From contig CM066738.1 of the NCBI GenBank assembly GCA_033961575.1, positions 89,229,478 through 89,293,477 of the forward strand: DNA of 64,000 bases. Reading direction: 5' to 3'. A program made the position numbers and the translations under genes. Below, piece by piece: positions 1-12,204 of the stretch. The stretch comes from Aselliscus stoliczkanus (lineage: Eukaryota; Chordata; Mammalia; Chiroptera; Hipposideridae). The notes beneath the pieces are model-generated. The model worked only from the letters and a program-made list of their open reading frames with translations. It searched no databases and was not told the DNA's origin. Position 1 is the first letter of the stretch, and every line of letters starts with the position of its first letter.

Positions 1-359
1 GAAGAAACAAAACTGTGAAGAAAGTGAGTTCTAAAATTGATGTTTTTCAATTTGTATATATTTTGTTGTTTTCCTAAAAACAAAACCTAGACAAAACATG
101 GTAGCCATTTAAGGAGCCAGTCAAAAATAATTATTTAAGTAATTTATGGCATTTCAGCCATTGAGACTAAGCATGCACTAATACCAATGCTATTGTACAG
201 TTATATTAATTGAGATTTATTTTTTATGAGACAGTAAATAAAAAAAGTCATGTTATAAAATATCATTAAATACAGCCTACAATTTAATACCATATATTAT
301 GTACGCTTAAATTTTGTGTGTGTGTGAGGCTATGTTATCTTTTAGATGGTGGTATTGTA

Positions 360-441
360 TTGGGTTGTCGGAAAAGTCATGATGCATTTTTGCAACAAAA
401 AACAGAAAAAACAATACATCATGACTTATCCAGGAACCTAA
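360..441. mobile_element. Mariner-derived miniature element (MITE)
   Basis: An 82-bp near-palindrome with inverted ends TTGGGTTGTCGGAAAAGTCA on the left and a diverged complement on the right. It is flanked on both sides by TA (358-359 and 442-443), the target duplication made by mariner/Tc1 transposases. The termini match those of the long mariner at 53,236-54,517, so this is an internally deleted, non-autonomous relative with no coding capacity. The right terminus is more mutated than the left. Confidence 0.85.
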
Positions 442-443
442 TA

Positions 444-1194
444 GTAGTTTGTTTTTTTCTTTTATTCTGTTTGCTTCTGTTATTATTTTTTCTTTTTCAA
501 AAAAAAATGCTATATGAGAAAGTATACTTTTTATAAAAAGTAACTTAAATGTTGCTTTAGCTAGCTTAGTTTAGTAAGCTGTACAGGAACAAAGTACATT
601 GGAGCCAAGAGAGAAGCCTTTACTTTCTTCACTGTCCTTCCTGCACCAACTGACAAAGCTTGACTTTGTGACAGTTGGCAAAGAAGATCCAGCATAATGG
701 AAGGGATAATTCTTTCTGGAGTCATTTGAGGAGAGAATGGAAGGTAAGTAAAAGGAGACTGCTATTATACATAGTACTTAGACAGGGTTTTTGTAATTGA
801 AATAGTAGGTGAAGGAAAAGATAGAATCAAGAATTTTTTTTTCTTTCTTTTTTTTTTTTTTTGATGGAAATAATCCAGTAGAGTAGGGAAACTTGACAAT
901 CAGGATAAAGGATAAATTTGAGAGCAAATCCTTAAGTAAGAAAAGGTAAGAGATCAAGTGCCCTGATAGGATGATGGGCTGAAATTAGGAGCAGAGTCCT
1001 CACAGTAGCCAGAAGAAAAGCGAAGAAGTATTTAGAGTCCAGATGGAGGTTGGTTGAAGACTTGTGGGGTAGGCCCTTCTCTTTCAGTTGTTCCTGCAAT
1101 CCCTGTTTAACTCCTGAAATCTCTCTCTAGAGGTGATCTTTCAAAGAAATCCAAGGAAGTCTCCAAAATTTTTAAAAGATCAAGTGCTGCTACA
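444..1194. other. Unassigned sequence
   Basis: I recognise no gene here. The stretch holds a T-rich tract near 833-862 and a hairpin listed separately (646-678). The rest may be decayed repeat, but I cannot name a family. Confidence 0.4.
646..678. other. Short imperfect hairpin
   Basis: CCAACTG pairs with CAGTTGG, and ACAAAG pairs with CTTTGT, around a 5-nt loop with a 2-nt bulge, about 33 nt in all. The arms are seen directly. No function is implied, and it may be a decayed repeat or chance. Confidence 0.5.
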
Positions 1195-1432
1195 GATAAG
1201 AATACAGGATTCCTGGTAAAAATCCGCTAAACAGACATACATTTTAGTATGTCTCAGGTTTTCAACGAGATAATTTTTTAGTACAAGTAAATTTGGCATG
1301 ATGCAATATTTTTAGTATAATGCACATTTGGAACATACTTATACAAAAGGAATAGCAATTCCTTGTTTATCTGAAATTCAGATTTGATTGAGTATCCTGT
1401 ATTTTTATTTGATAAGTCTGGGAACCTATCCA
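1195..1432. repeat. Ancient inverted-repeat interspersed element
   Basis: The right half (about 1,350-1,432) carries 'GTTTATCTGAAATTCAGAT' and 'CCTGTATTTTTATTTG'. The left half carries decayed complements such as 'ACAGGATTCCTGG' and 'AGTATGTCTCAGG'. This fits an old palindromic interspersed repeat seen widely in mammals, whose family name I cannot give with certainty. Both arms are heavily diverged. Confidence 0.4.
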
Positions 1433-1559
1433 CAGTCCAAGTGGAAAGCATAAGCAAACTCTGGTGTTAGAACCTAGGACATTACATTAGTCTACCCAGA
1501 CAAGGTAATTTTTTGCCTGTTAATAATTTAATTTGCTACTTTAAAGTCCATCCTTCTTT

Positions 1560-2060
1560 TCTATCAACCCTGCTGCCTGCAAATTATAGGGGAGATGTAT
1601 CCTCCATTCAGTGCCATGTATTTTTGCCCAATTTTGCACATTTAGACCCTTAAAATACGATAACCCCTTGATTACTGTCTATTCGATGAGGGTAATACAT
1701 ACACAACACTCTGTTCCTCTAAACCCCTAAATGGTGGTGACCTGGTTTGCATGGTGACAGGGAAAAGTTTGGGTTAAGCCAGACATCGGCCACACAAACA
1801 TAGGCATATTTGGAACCCTCATTTGGAAGGAGGAGGCCAATATAATCAATTTCCCAGTGCCTCATCAGTTGAGAACTCTAGGGATTGGCCTCAGACTATT
1901 TGGTACTTGCCTTGGGCAATGTTTAAACACACATAGGACAAATGGTTAATCTGTCTTGTCAGTTTAATTTGCATGCAATGGCAATAGACCCTAAGAGAGT
2001 AAAAGAAAAGTTTTTGTTTCCATTCCCTACAAGCATATCAAAGGAGTTTCTAGAGTACTT
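1560..2060 (-). pseudogene. Endogenous retrovirus integrase remnant
   Basis: Read on the minus strand, one frame gives HWEIDYIG followed by NEGSKYAYVCV, the start of a retroviral integrase catalytic core; the first catalytic Asp codon is at 1845-1847. In the same frame, after one in-frame stop, PHRIDSNQG supplies the second catalytic Asp (1677-1679). That leaves 55 residues between the two, normal for the integrase D-D spacing. Upstream on that strand (about 1,930-2,000) a short stretch with CPMC resembles the zinc-binding N-terminal domain in another frame. The third catalytic Glu was not found, and frameshifts and stops show a dead copy. No LTRs were recognised next to it. The retroviral class is not settled. 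Confidence 0.75.
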
Positions 2061-3745
2061 TGATAATCAATTTCTTAATCTGGGAAGTGGTTACACAGGT
2101 GTGATCCTTTAGTGAAAATTCTCAGAACTGTATGCATATGACATTATGTATAGCTTACTTCTATAAAAGCATGAAAGAAAACATGAAACATGAAAGGAAA
2201 ATGAAAAGCATCGAGGACCATCAGGTGGGAAATGGCATTAGACAAAGAGGCAAAAGAGCACCAGCCTTTTTCAGAAGCAGTGAGGATAATTTGAAGCCAA
2301 ATATTTGCAGCTTCCATTATTACCAGAGACAATAATGAAAAGGGCTATTTATACAAATATTTCATTTCCTTGCTAAGAAATTACTCACAGAAAGCTCTAT
2401 TGAGGAGGTTCTTAAACAATTTGGAGTTTATTCTCTATCAGGTGTAGTATGAAACAGGGAAGTCAAAATATACTCACAATTTGCATTTTTATATTCTTTA
2501 TCCACCAGCTTCAGGTGCTTCAGTCTTTGCTTTGGTACTTGAGATGTTAATAGGGGACAAGATTCTGTATTCTATTACCAGAAATCTTTGTGTAGTAAAA
2601 GCAATAACACCCTACTGAGCTTGAGCTAAAGAAATAATATTCTAATAGTAAAATTTCAGGCTTCACCAAATTAAACATGGCAGATATGAATGATAAGGTT
2701 TGGGGGAGGAAAAAATCTTCCATAATAAACAATTGTGCCTAGATTTCAGCAAAAATTCCAATCACAGAATCAGACCAAGGATGAGACCAGGTCACCTTTG
2801 GGCAAAAGGCACTGGAAAGGAGCTGCAATGTGTTTGACTTACATATATATATATATTTACATATGTATACCTGATAGTGTGAAGTGAATAGGTAAGATAG
2901 TGGGATGAAATGGCTTTCTATTCTCCTCACTCATATTTCTCAAGTCTGTAACCAACCGATAAAGCCTCTTCATCACTCCCAAACTTTTTTCAAAATGATA
3001 TAGACACTCTTGAGAAGTGGCTTCAGCATAGAACTAAGAGTATTCAGGAGAGTTCTATTTGAGGATTCTGCTTAGGTATTCTCATGAGACATATTCAAGG
3101 TAAGCAAGTGCCTTCTATGAAAATCTATCTCCCGAAAGAAACTTCCTCAGAAAGTAAACACTTGTTCTACCTCCTCAAATCTAAATATTTACCTGAAATG
3201 ATTCTCTTTTTCACTAATTCCATATCTTTCTATGCCTGGAATATAGGTGCAGTTTACCCCATTTAATGTGTATTTAATGTTTTTAATCTGAATTATATTT
3301 TAAGTTTACTAGGGGAGTTCACTATTTATAGAAACCTAAGGTAAACCTTTTTGTGATTTGAACAAACATTTGATAAGGAATGTCATTATGCTACTACTAA
3401 GTAGCCTATCCTTAAAGTGGGAGTTGAACAGAATTGATGCTTTGACTTGTAGTAGTTCTAACTACTCTCCAGATTTCTCCATGCTTCTGTTCAACATAGT
3501 TGTCTGTATTAGGTGTTCCAAGTATCTACCAGAAATATTGGTTTTCAGTGTGCTTTATCAACTATTTTGTCTATATTTCCATTCAATTTGTGGACTTTTA
3601 TGATTATAACAATGGCAGGTCTCAGAACTGTACTAGTTGGTATGCTTCTTGGACATTTCCTCCAGTTCCCCACTCAATGCTGAGATTCTCTGGAAACCCA
3701 GTAGATGTTTTCAATTAAGTATTCCAAACATTATGTTTTCTTTTT
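2061..3745. other. Unassigned sequence
   Basis: No gene or confident repeat is seen. Short chance-length open frames occur on both strands. A short AT dinucleotide patch lies near 2,842-2,866. Confidence 0.4.
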
Positions 3746-3749
3746 CTAC

Positions 3750-4075
3750 TGGGTCCCTGTAGTGGACCCTCACAGTCCTATCTTGGTATATGTTCTCTAA
3801 TTCCTACTTTGTAATACAGCCTCCAATTTTTACCTGGGTAATAGCTTCAGAGGGGGGGAAAAATACTGCATGTCCCAGCTTCCCCTGCAGTAAGACATAC
3901 CATGTGACTAAGTACTACCAATAGGATGTAAGCAGAAATGTATGTCCAATTTCTGATAGAGTCCATTAATGAGGGTGGCATATGTTAGTTCCTTTTCTCA
4001 TCTGTTCTGCTGATTGGAGTACAGACATGATGGAATTTGAGAAGGGAGCCAAATACTAAGTATTTCAGAGAAATA
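3750..4075 (+). repeat. Ancient LTR-like remnant
   Basis: The pattern 'CCAGCTTCCCCTGCAG ... CATGTGACTAAGT ... CCAATAGGATGTAAGC' resembles a widespread old mammalian LTR class in which the same phrases occur in this order. Divergence is high, and class and boundaries are uncertain. Confidence 0.35.
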
Positions 4076-4194
4076 AATTAGAAGGAAACTGGGTTTATAT
4101 TTATTTGAGATGAAAAGGACATTCGTTGTCCACTTAACCAAATAGCATGTTGAGGGATCTCTCTCACTCACAAGAATCTAATAGTCATTGATGA

Positions 4195-4390
4195 ATTCCT
4201 GTTCCCCCTTTGTTAGTTGTGTGAACTTTGGCAAGTTAGTTAAGTTTTTAAAGACACTTCCCTTATATGTGGAATGGGAACCATACAGTACATGTCTCAG
4301 GGTTATATATAATATGTGGGATTATCCATGCAAAGAGATTAGTTTATATCCTAGCTTATAGTAGGTACTCAGTAAAGTCTAGTTTTAGTA
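4195..4390 (+). repeat. MIR SINE, sense
   Basis: The MIR core order is recognisable: 'GTTGTGTGAACTTTGGCAAG', then a 'GTGGAATGGGAACCATA' segment and the end 'TAGTAGGTACTCAGTAAAG'. The element is old, diverged and truncated at the 5' side. Confidence 0.65.
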
Positions 4391-4399
4391 TTATTTCAC

Positions 4400-5020
4400 A
4401 TTTTCTGTGGCTTAACTATACTTAAGTACAGGATTACTAATTCTACATTTCAAGATGCATGTTGAATAAATATTCAATCCCTGACATCTGTTTATAGCTG
4501 CCCACCTTGTTAGCCCATAAATACCTCAAACTCATTATGTCTGAAAATCAACACATCATACTATTTTCAACTTGCTCTTTTCCTGAATTTCCTATTTTGA
4601 TAAATGTCATTATTGTTCACCTAGTTATACAAACAAAAGAATACCAATTATTTTATGAAAACTAGTGTCCAAAATTTAGTCTCCAAATGCTCTAGATTAT
4701 TTTTATCGTCTTTTATTTCCTTGCACACTCCTCCTTCACTTTCTTTGTCTCTAATTCAACTACTCATCTTATTTGCATTACTGGAGGAATCTCATAAGTT
4801 TTCTTCTTACCTATATATCACCATCAAGGAACCTTTTTATAAATGGATACTTAATTAGGCCAACATCCTACCTAAAAGTATTTCCAAAGTATGCTTTGGA
4901 TACAAATGAAATCCAAACTTCACATCACAGTCTGCAAAGTTTATGCTCTACTCCTTCCTAACTTTCAATGTTATTCCTTGTCTCTTTCCCAATCAGACTC
5001 TTAATTTCAGCTATAAAAAT
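4400..5020. other. Unassigned sequence
   Basis: No gene or confident repeat recognised. It lies between two MIR copies in opposite orientation. Confidence 0.35.
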
Positions 5021-5024
5021 AGCT

Positions 5025-5215
5025 CGCATTTAGGGAGTCATGCACTTGTCTACACACTTGACATGAACTATCATCTTTAATCTGCTGAACAACCTTATGA
5101 GGTAGATATCATTATTATTGCCAGATGCTCTTGCCAGATGAGGAAAGTGATGCATAGAGACTTAAGTTCCCACAACAAGAAAGTGGTAGTCTAGGGAATC
5201 GAGCCTACATGGAGC
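5025..5215 (-). repeat. MIR SINE, antisense
   Basis: The plus strand shows the MIR complement in order: 'TTGACATGAACTATCATCTT', 'AACCTTATGAGGTAG', 'CCAGATGAGGAAAG' and 'AGTGGTAG'. Old and diverged. Confidence 0.65.
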
Positions 5216-5224
5216 CTACTTTTC

Positions 5225-5590
5225 CCCTTGCATACTAAACTCCAAGTGCACGGTGCACTCTGTTTTTCCATTTCTTTGTCCAAAATGTACCACATTTTTG
5301 GAATATGACTCTCAACCTGGGAAATTGCTTAAAATTCTCTTCAGTGTCCTTCCTGCAAAGGTTTCCTGACCCGTCCAGGAAGAGTTAGGCATCCTCTTCC
5401 TGGCATTCCCATGGCATACCACCCATGCTTCCCTCACAGCCCTCCCCCTCTATTGTTACAATTTATTTGTTTCCCTGATCAGTTTATGGGCACAGGTGAC
5501 TCTTGTTATTCAGTTTTGTGCCCCAGTGTATAAAAGACTGTATGGGACATAGTAGGTACTCCACAATCATGTGCCAAACAAATTAAAAGA
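5225..5590 (+). repeat. LINE-2 3' end, sense
   Basis: A pyrimidine-rich L2 3' region with 'GGTTTCCTGACC' and 'CCTCACAGCCCTCCCC', ending in 'ATAGTAGGTACTCCACAATC', the typical L2 tail. No coding frame survives. Confidence 0.6.
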
Positions 5591-5599
5591 AAATGATAA

Positions 5600-7400
5600 A
5601 TACATTGATAAGAGAAAGAAAAACATGGTGATGATGACCCACCCACCCCACCACCCAACATGTGCATGCAACAAAACCAAAACTATATTATGTAGTGGGG
5701 AAAAGCAATTTACTGACAGGCAATCTGATTTCTAGGTTTAGCTTTGGATTTAAAGATCTGTATGGGTCTCATGAAATGACCTCTTTTCTGCGTCTTATTT
5801 TTTTGTAAGAAGTTATTTATGAGGAAGAGCAGGTTGTATGAGGAGATTTTAAAAAATCAAAGCTGACCAGTTACACCAAGACAGAAATACCCTAACTGCC
5901 TTCTCAGCTGCATGGAGCAGATACTCTTCCTGGTGGACACAGCCACTGACTGATGTCATTTTCAGGACAACTTGGACTCTTTCCTCAAGAATCAGCGTTT
6001 AATAGAAAGGAAAATTTGTTTGCAAGAACATGAGCATAGGTTCATATCTTCACCAAAGCTAAGAGAAAGTAAGGGGCTGCCAATTATACTGCTGTTAAAT
6101 TCCACCCACCCCATCCAACTCCACTCACTCTCCCCAAGCCAGCAATGTCTGCTAGGAAAGGGTCCAGCCAGCTACCTGCCTGCCTTCCTGGACTGTATTT
6201 ATCCTAGCCTCAGTCTATCACCATAGCTAGCCCTCCATGTCTTTGACTATCACTGCCCAGCTCTACCTTGAATCACCATGCCTAAATAAGGCTCTTCTTA
6301 GAGATTGCTAAGCCTTTAGAACACTCCACAATGTACTTTTCAAAACAGAGTATACTCATGTAGATAAGTTTTAAACTGCCTTACATATCTAAGTGATATC
6401 ATCTATTTAGCCACCGTGGGATCAGGTATCCAGGAACAATCTTTGAATTATGGTATAATCTTCTCCAAAATAATGTCTAGAAATAGAAGTGTAAGAAGCT
6501 GGAATAAAACATATTGTGCTTTTAAACTCAGTTTACAGGTAGCACTAATATGTTTGTGCTACTAACCAAATCACTGCTGACATTTAATCAAAGAAGGAAA
6601 AGATCCAATACAGATAAGTTGAACTAAACAACTGAAATTATCAGACATGCTTGGAAGATGGCTGGGAGATGAAAACATAGCAAGCTGCGAGCAGCCACAT
6701 CAAAACCATAGGAAAATAGGAAGGGAGTGGAAGAAGCAGAATTCATAGATAATAACCAGAGGCTCATGTACAACAGCAAATGGCCACTGGGTTTCAGAAA
6801 TCCCTAGTTTGAATTCTCATGGCACACCTGCAGAAGACTTGAAAAGAGTTTAAAAACAAAAATGGAAATAAAGGAGCTGATCAGATAATGCACAAGCTAA
6901 AAGAGTTTTATCTCAGTCAATGTAGTATTCATTTTTATCTTGTCCATGAAAAATGGTCATTGATCTTTATAGAATGAAAGATGGAATTGGAATTCTCAGC
7001 CTCTTGGTTCAGTTTCAAATGCTTTCCTGTTCATTGCAACGCATCTCCTGATAGATAGGTCATCATTATTGGTCAGGTGGGCTGAGGGGAGCTAGTACTT
7101 CTCACAGGAGCTACAGTGCAACCTGGAGATTGAAGATCTCCAGCCTGAATCTGCAGTATGTTCTGCTTTAAATTCAAAAGAACAAGGCCAAAGATCTGAG
7201 GAAGAAGTTAAGTCCTTCCTGTGCTAAAGACAGTGAGAATGATGGACTGCACTAGAGTGAAGGGCCACAGGATCTCAATCAATGCGAAGATATGTCCAGT
7301 GCAGTTTCCATAAGTGCCATATGCTGATATATCAATATCATAGACTTCCCTCTCCTCAGTTCCTTAAATGTTAAGAACTTTGGGGGTAGCATTATATTTT
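5600..7400. other. Unassigned sequence
   Basis: No gene or confident repeat recognised across this stretch. It includes an 84-codon open frame at 5,972-6,226 without recognisable motifs, about the length expected by chance. Confidence 0.35.
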
Positions 7401-7429
7401 GCCCCCATCAGTTGCATTATTGTTTTGTT

Positions 7430-7900
7430 TATCTACTTTTATGTAAAAAGACATCTCAAAACTTAGTAGTTTAAAATAATAAATTATTATCTTTGTGGTT
7501 CTGTGGATTGACTGAGCTCAAATGGACAGTTCTTGCTCAGAGCCTCTTGTATGGCTGCAGTCAGACAATAGCTGAGGCTGGAGTCATTGGAAGGATGGGC
7601 TGGTCTAGATTACCAAGGCAGATCACTTACATGGCTGGTAGCTGGAACTGCATATGGAAGCACCTATACCCTGTTACTCCATGCACCTTGGGCTTTTCAG
7701 CATGGTCCCTTGGTTCTCAGTGTTACTATCACCACATTCTATACGACACCACTCACTGGCCCAGTCTCACTCAGATTCAAGGCGGGGGGGAGGGGAACAG
7801 ACTGTCTTTTGATGGAAGAGCAGCAAGGTCATACTGCAGAACGAAGTGACAAATGGGAGATATTGCTATGGTTATCTTTGGAAAGTAGAGCCTTCCACAA
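7430..7900 (-). repeat. Ancient LTR-like remnant
   Basis: Phrases such as 'CATCTCAAAACTTAGTAG', 'GGTTCTGTGGATTGACTGAG', 'CTGCAGTCAGACAATAGC' and 'GGCTGGAGTCATTGGAAGG' occur in the order of a common old mammalian repeat (probably an ERVL/MaLR-related LTR), in the orientation that places its end at low coordinates. Two overlapping 118-127 codon open frames here lie inside the repeat and are not taken as genes. Confidence 0.45.
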
Positions 7901-8254
7901 TTATTCATACAGTCTTGGGTTGTTGAGCTTCCAGATGCATGTACTCAGACTGGCCAAGTCCTCCATATAGTAAAGCCTCTCCACTTGTCTTTTGGAACTG
8001 TTTCTGCTTTAAATGCTCTACTCCACAAATATTCTGGGCTCTCATAGTATTTTGAGCATCAATCTTTCAGTCTCTTTTCCTATGAGAGCTCTCCAATCTT
8101 GTGTTCTATTCCCTTAGGGTCAATGTTTCTGCTAGGTAATCATGAGTGATGTGTGACATTTGATTTTAGTCTTTTGTATTGCTACTTCCATCCAGTTGTC
8201 CACTGATAAAATTAGGCTCCCAGGAGATTTATACAATTTGACTGCTAAAAGATA

Positions 8255-8830
8255 AACTGAGGTGTACTAAAATTGTGATAAGTTTATTTGATTGAGCAAA
8301 CATTTATTCAAATCAGGCAGTGCCCTGATGCAAATGGTTAGGAATACTCCACCCACAGGAGCTAAGGGAAAAGCTTTTATAGAACAGATGTGAAGCAAAG
8401 CAAGGAAATTAGTTGATTGGCTGCATCTTAAGCTGTTTCTTTATGTAGGAAAGTCTAGGGAAAGATAGTTTCATTGGCTTCTTGTGATTAGTAGTTCTAA
8501 GTTTCAACTTCTTAACCTTGAGGCATTTATAGGAATTAAATCTGGCTTAGGTTTTGGTTGCTTATGTAGGCTGCCAAGGTATTAGAGCCACCACAATTTA
8601 ATGGTCTCCTTGTTTAATTACTTCCACACAATGCATATTTTTCATTGCTGGCTAAGAGTTAGGCTGTAGAGAGCTATGTAGAGCTTGGATATGTGGTGTG
8701 AAAACTTCAAGAATATATCTTTTGCCATTTAGTTTTAAAGTTTGGAACAAGGCCAGACATAAGGAGCCAAGTTCTTAAATTTCACCTGATTAGGCTACAG
8801 CCCTGACAGCTTTACAAAAGTATGAGGTGA
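8255..8830 (-). repeat. Possible solo LTR
   Basis: The order 'GAGCAAACATTTATTCAAAT', 'CTTTTATAGAACAGATG', 'GATTGGCTGCATC' and 'GGAAAGTCTAGGGAAAG' resembles the antisense of a retroviral LTR (poly(A) signal region, then the U3 region). No family was identified and no TG...CA ends were fixed. Confidence 0.3.
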
Positions 8831-9029
8831 AACTGCCCCTGCCTTGTTACCCCTATCCTCAAATTTGGGGATGGAGGAGGGGATATACATGTACACAACT
8901 AAAACATTTTATTATAGATGCAAAATTATTCCCTCTGTCACTTGATCTACTTGAATTTCCCTCATATCTCCCCAAAACCTTCAATCATTGGTCATGAAAC
9001 AGGAAATAAGCAACCAATATACAGGGCAA

Positions 9030-9290
9030 GACAGTTTAGTATAATGGTTAAGCATTAAACTTGTAGTCGAAGGGCCTGAGTTTAAATCCCAGCCTTGTAA
9101 TTTGTTCTTTGGAAGTCAGACATCTCTCTCTCCTCCAGTTTGTTCAACTGTAAAATGAGTATAAATTTATTTGATAGTAAAATGAGGATAAGTTTATCTG
9201 AGAGCACCCATCTCTAAAAAATTGCTTTGAGAAGTTTACCTACTTGACAAATAGCAAGTACTATTTGGCTATTACTTTTATTTTGTTACT
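9030..9290 (+). repeat. MIR SINE, sense
   Basis: The tRNA-like head 'TTAGTATAATGGTTAAGCA' and 'GAGTTTAAATCCCAGCC', followed by 'CAACTGTAAAATGAGTATAA', are classic MIR order. The 'AAAATGAG.ATAA' segment is locally repeated, giving two similar phrases near 9,152 and 9,180. Confidence 0.75.
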
Positions 9291-9299
9291 AGTCATTTT

Positions 9300-10045
9300 T
9301 GAAGCATCTGCATATGTTAGAGGAGAGTAACTGAGTCTGATAAATATGAGCTGAGATAATACATATCCTTTTGGTGTGTTGACTGGTTAATGTGTTATCC
9401 CTCCCAGGGAATATAATGCCTTGAAAACCATCATTGTATCAATACACTCCTGCTGGGTCCACGACTCCTTAAGGAGGAAAGCATATGGTAGAATCTCAGG
9501 CACCATAGGAGGCCAATGAGGGGTATATTTCTGTTGAAGGGGGAAACTCTTTGAAAGTTGCTCATTTTATCTACTCATGAAATCCGCTGTTCTCTTTTAA
9601 TATAAAATAAAATTAGTTACATGTTTCTTTCCATTTTTTTTTATTATAAAGTTCTATTCTATGGCTTTTAGTATCTAAAAATGCCACAAGATTGGGTGAT
9701 AACAGAGGGTTTTAAGTCCCAAAATGAAAAGAAGTGCTGACAAGAGATAAATTATAATCCAAAATCTATGATCCCGTAATCAGGGAGTATATGTTGGCTC
9801 CCAAAGCCAATAGAGTGATGAGAATAGGTAGAAAAAGATGTATGGTTTTAGGGACTATTCTGACTTTGATAATTACTAAGAAGCTAAGAACTAAATCAGT
9901 CACACCTGAACATGACCATTGCCTGTATCCAAAAACAAACAAACAGACAAAAAAACAAAAAACCCTGAAAACAACAGCCCAAAATTACTTTTTTCAGCAC
10001 CTACTCTATTATATAGGACCTACTTTAACTTGTAGAAAAGATACA
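9300..10045. other. Unassigned sequence
   Basis: No gene or confident repeat recognised. An A-rich stretch with CAAACA-type units lies near 9,932-9,962. Confidence 0.35.
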
Positions 10046-10049
10046 TGAG

Positions 10050-10170
10050 ATTTTACTAATTTAATTTTACATTGGAGGACAATAAAGCCCAGAGAAATCA
10101 AGCAACTTGTCCAAATTTTGCAAACGGTGACTACAGCAAAAGTCAACCTCGCATGTCTCTTGCTCTGTGC
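10050..10170 (-). repeat. MIR fragment, antisense
   Basis: 'TTTTACATTGGAGGACAATA', 'GCCCAGAGAAATCAAGCAAC' and 'TTGTCCAAATT' correspond to the antisense MIR core. Confidence 0.5.
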
Positions 10171-10264
10171 TCAGTCTCTGAAACCCCATCCTCTGTTCAC
10201 ACATTAGTGCTAACAGCACAAGTCCTGGTTTCTCATCTTGACAGGAATGGTCATCCACAGTCTA

Positions 10265-10685
10265 TCCTAAAATGTTTTTCTGCCTCATCTTTCATCATCT
10301 CCCCAGACCAGCTCTCTATTCCAGCCAGAGCAACCTTCTTACTGAGCTTGTTATCTGGCTTGCTTAGCCCTGTACTCTGTCCCTTTGAGGTTTCCCTCCC
10401 CACGACATGTTCCCCTTGTCCACTCTGCTGATTTGTACTTTGACATTCCTCAGAACTGTGTCAGCCTCCTCAGCTCGGTGCATCTTCCCCTAGACTCCCA
10501 AATTCAGTTCAGTTACCCCTCTGCTGAACTCCATGTATTATTGCTGGACTTCAGTGGCCCCACATCATAGCCCCTTTTGTTTCTGTGAAGTACAGAGCTT
10601 GTTTCCTTGAATAGGCCAGGGTTTTATGTATCCTCGTACATCTTTATTCAACACATAGTAAGCCCTCAATAAATACTGGGAAATT
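10265..10685 (+). repeat. LINE-2 3' end, sense
   Basis: C/T-rich L2 3' sequence, including 'CTTGTCCACTCTGCTG' and 'GACATTCCTCAGAAC', ends in 'ACATAGTAAGCCCTCAATAA', the diagnostic L2 tail. Open frames of 61-119 codons here are non-coding shadows. Confidence 0.7.
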
Positions 10686-10689
10686 GACA

Positions 10690-12055
10690 ATTGGTCAATT
10701 CTTGGTCACTTCTATGACAAAAAACTCAAGCCTCTCATTGATAAAGAATTTCATGAGAGGCTACATTTTGGGGAATAACAGTGTTGGAGGGGTGTTTACA
10801 GAAAAAGTTCCATCTGTAGAGGTGGACTTTCTTCCTTGCAGAAAATGCCAGGGTAGGCCATAGCTGGGGAAAAGCAAAACCTTTATAAATGCAGAGCACA
10901 ACGTAAATAGATGTGACCTAGCCATGGAGTTGGTGTTATTTAGTGTTCAGATTAGGCAAAAGAGTGAAATCAATACTGAAAATTAAAGAGGTAAATTGAC
11001 AGGTCTTTGCCAGAGGGCTTGCAAATTTTTTAAGACAACAATAAAAGCTGTGACTAACATAATCAATAAAGAAAAACAAATTACCTAAGGTCAGACTCAA
11101 CAATCTGAAAATCTTCACATTTCAGTTGCAGATATATGACTGTGACTACCTCTCATGCACCGAAACTTGGACCTCCACTTAATCTTGGTGACTCAATCTC
11201 ATTACCCAGAAAACAAAGAGATGCAACTAAACAATTACAAATATTTGTTTCAGTCATTTTGAATTCTCTGTATCTTTAAAAAAAGGCTTGATCCTAGACA
11301 AAGATCTGAAGTAGGGCAATTTTGCAACTGGCAATCCCTTCCTATTTTTCTGGAATCTACAACCCCCTACAACTTCCCATCGTCCCAATACAGAAAATGC
11401 TGTCATGCTACCCTTTCATTTATAACTAACAAATCCATACTTGTATTTCAGTTTGCAACACCTCTCTTGGGTATTATTTTATGTAGCTTCCATAGACCTG
11501 CGAGAGACAGAAACAAACACATTACCAGATGTGCAAATTGAGTTTTAAGGAGGGTAAAAACTTAGACAGAGGGCTTTGAAGTATTGGAGTGGGTAGTTGA
11601 ACCCCAAAATCTTTGTTTCTTGAAGCCACATTCTCCTTCAGGGCCCAACATTCTCCTTCAGGGCCCAAATTTATTTAATCAAAGGGGACCTGTGTCCTCG
11701 GTCCCCCAGCTTTGCTACCCTGCTCTTCTCTACTCAAAGGAGAACTCTACTCTCAAGTTCCTCATTTAAATAGGACCTACATCTTCTAACATCTCAAGTA
11801 TAACACAATAGGGTCTGTGCTAATTGAATAATGTAATAAGTTATTTCAATAAATATCTCAGCTCAAAAAAAGGGAAAGGTGTGTCTTTGGTATCATGTAC
11901 TCTGAAAGGTACTCTGAAAGCAATAAGAAATCTTAGCAGACAGGAAGACACTGTCGGTCACATGTGTTAAACTACAATTCCCAAATAATACTGCTTTTCA
12001 ATTTGGGCTTTATCTCCTCCCTTGTGTCCCACCACAGTGCCAGACCCTGGATGCT
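10690..12055. other. Unassigned sequence
   Basis: No gene is recognised. It contains the exact 20-bp tandem duplication listed separately and a 12-bp tandem repeat (GGTACTCTGAAA-like) near 11,893-11,918. Confidence 0.35.
11629..11668. repeat. 20-bp tandem duplication, two exact units
   Basis: The unit CATTCTCCTTCAGGGCCCAA occurs twice head to tail with no mismatch, indicating a recent small duplication. Confidence 0.9.
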
Positions 12056-12155
12056 CCAGTCTTGAAACGCTTCAGAGCAACACTTTATTGCTCCTCGGGG
12101 AGGAGGCTACATTCTAGCACATCTGTGCATCTTATAGAAACTGAAGCACAGGCAA

Positions 12156-12157
<2 letters not shown>

Positions 12158-12203
<46 letters not shown>
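12158..12203. repeat. (TG)n microsatellite
   Basis: An uninterrupted TG dinucleotide run of about 23 units. It explains the poly Cys-Val open frame across it, which is not a gene. Confidence 0.97.

Positions 12204-12204
<1 letters not shown>

Noticed and set aside
7493..7970. Two overlapping frames of 118 and 127 codons
   Set aside because: They lie inside an old LTR-like repeat and have no conserved motif. The frames overlap each other.
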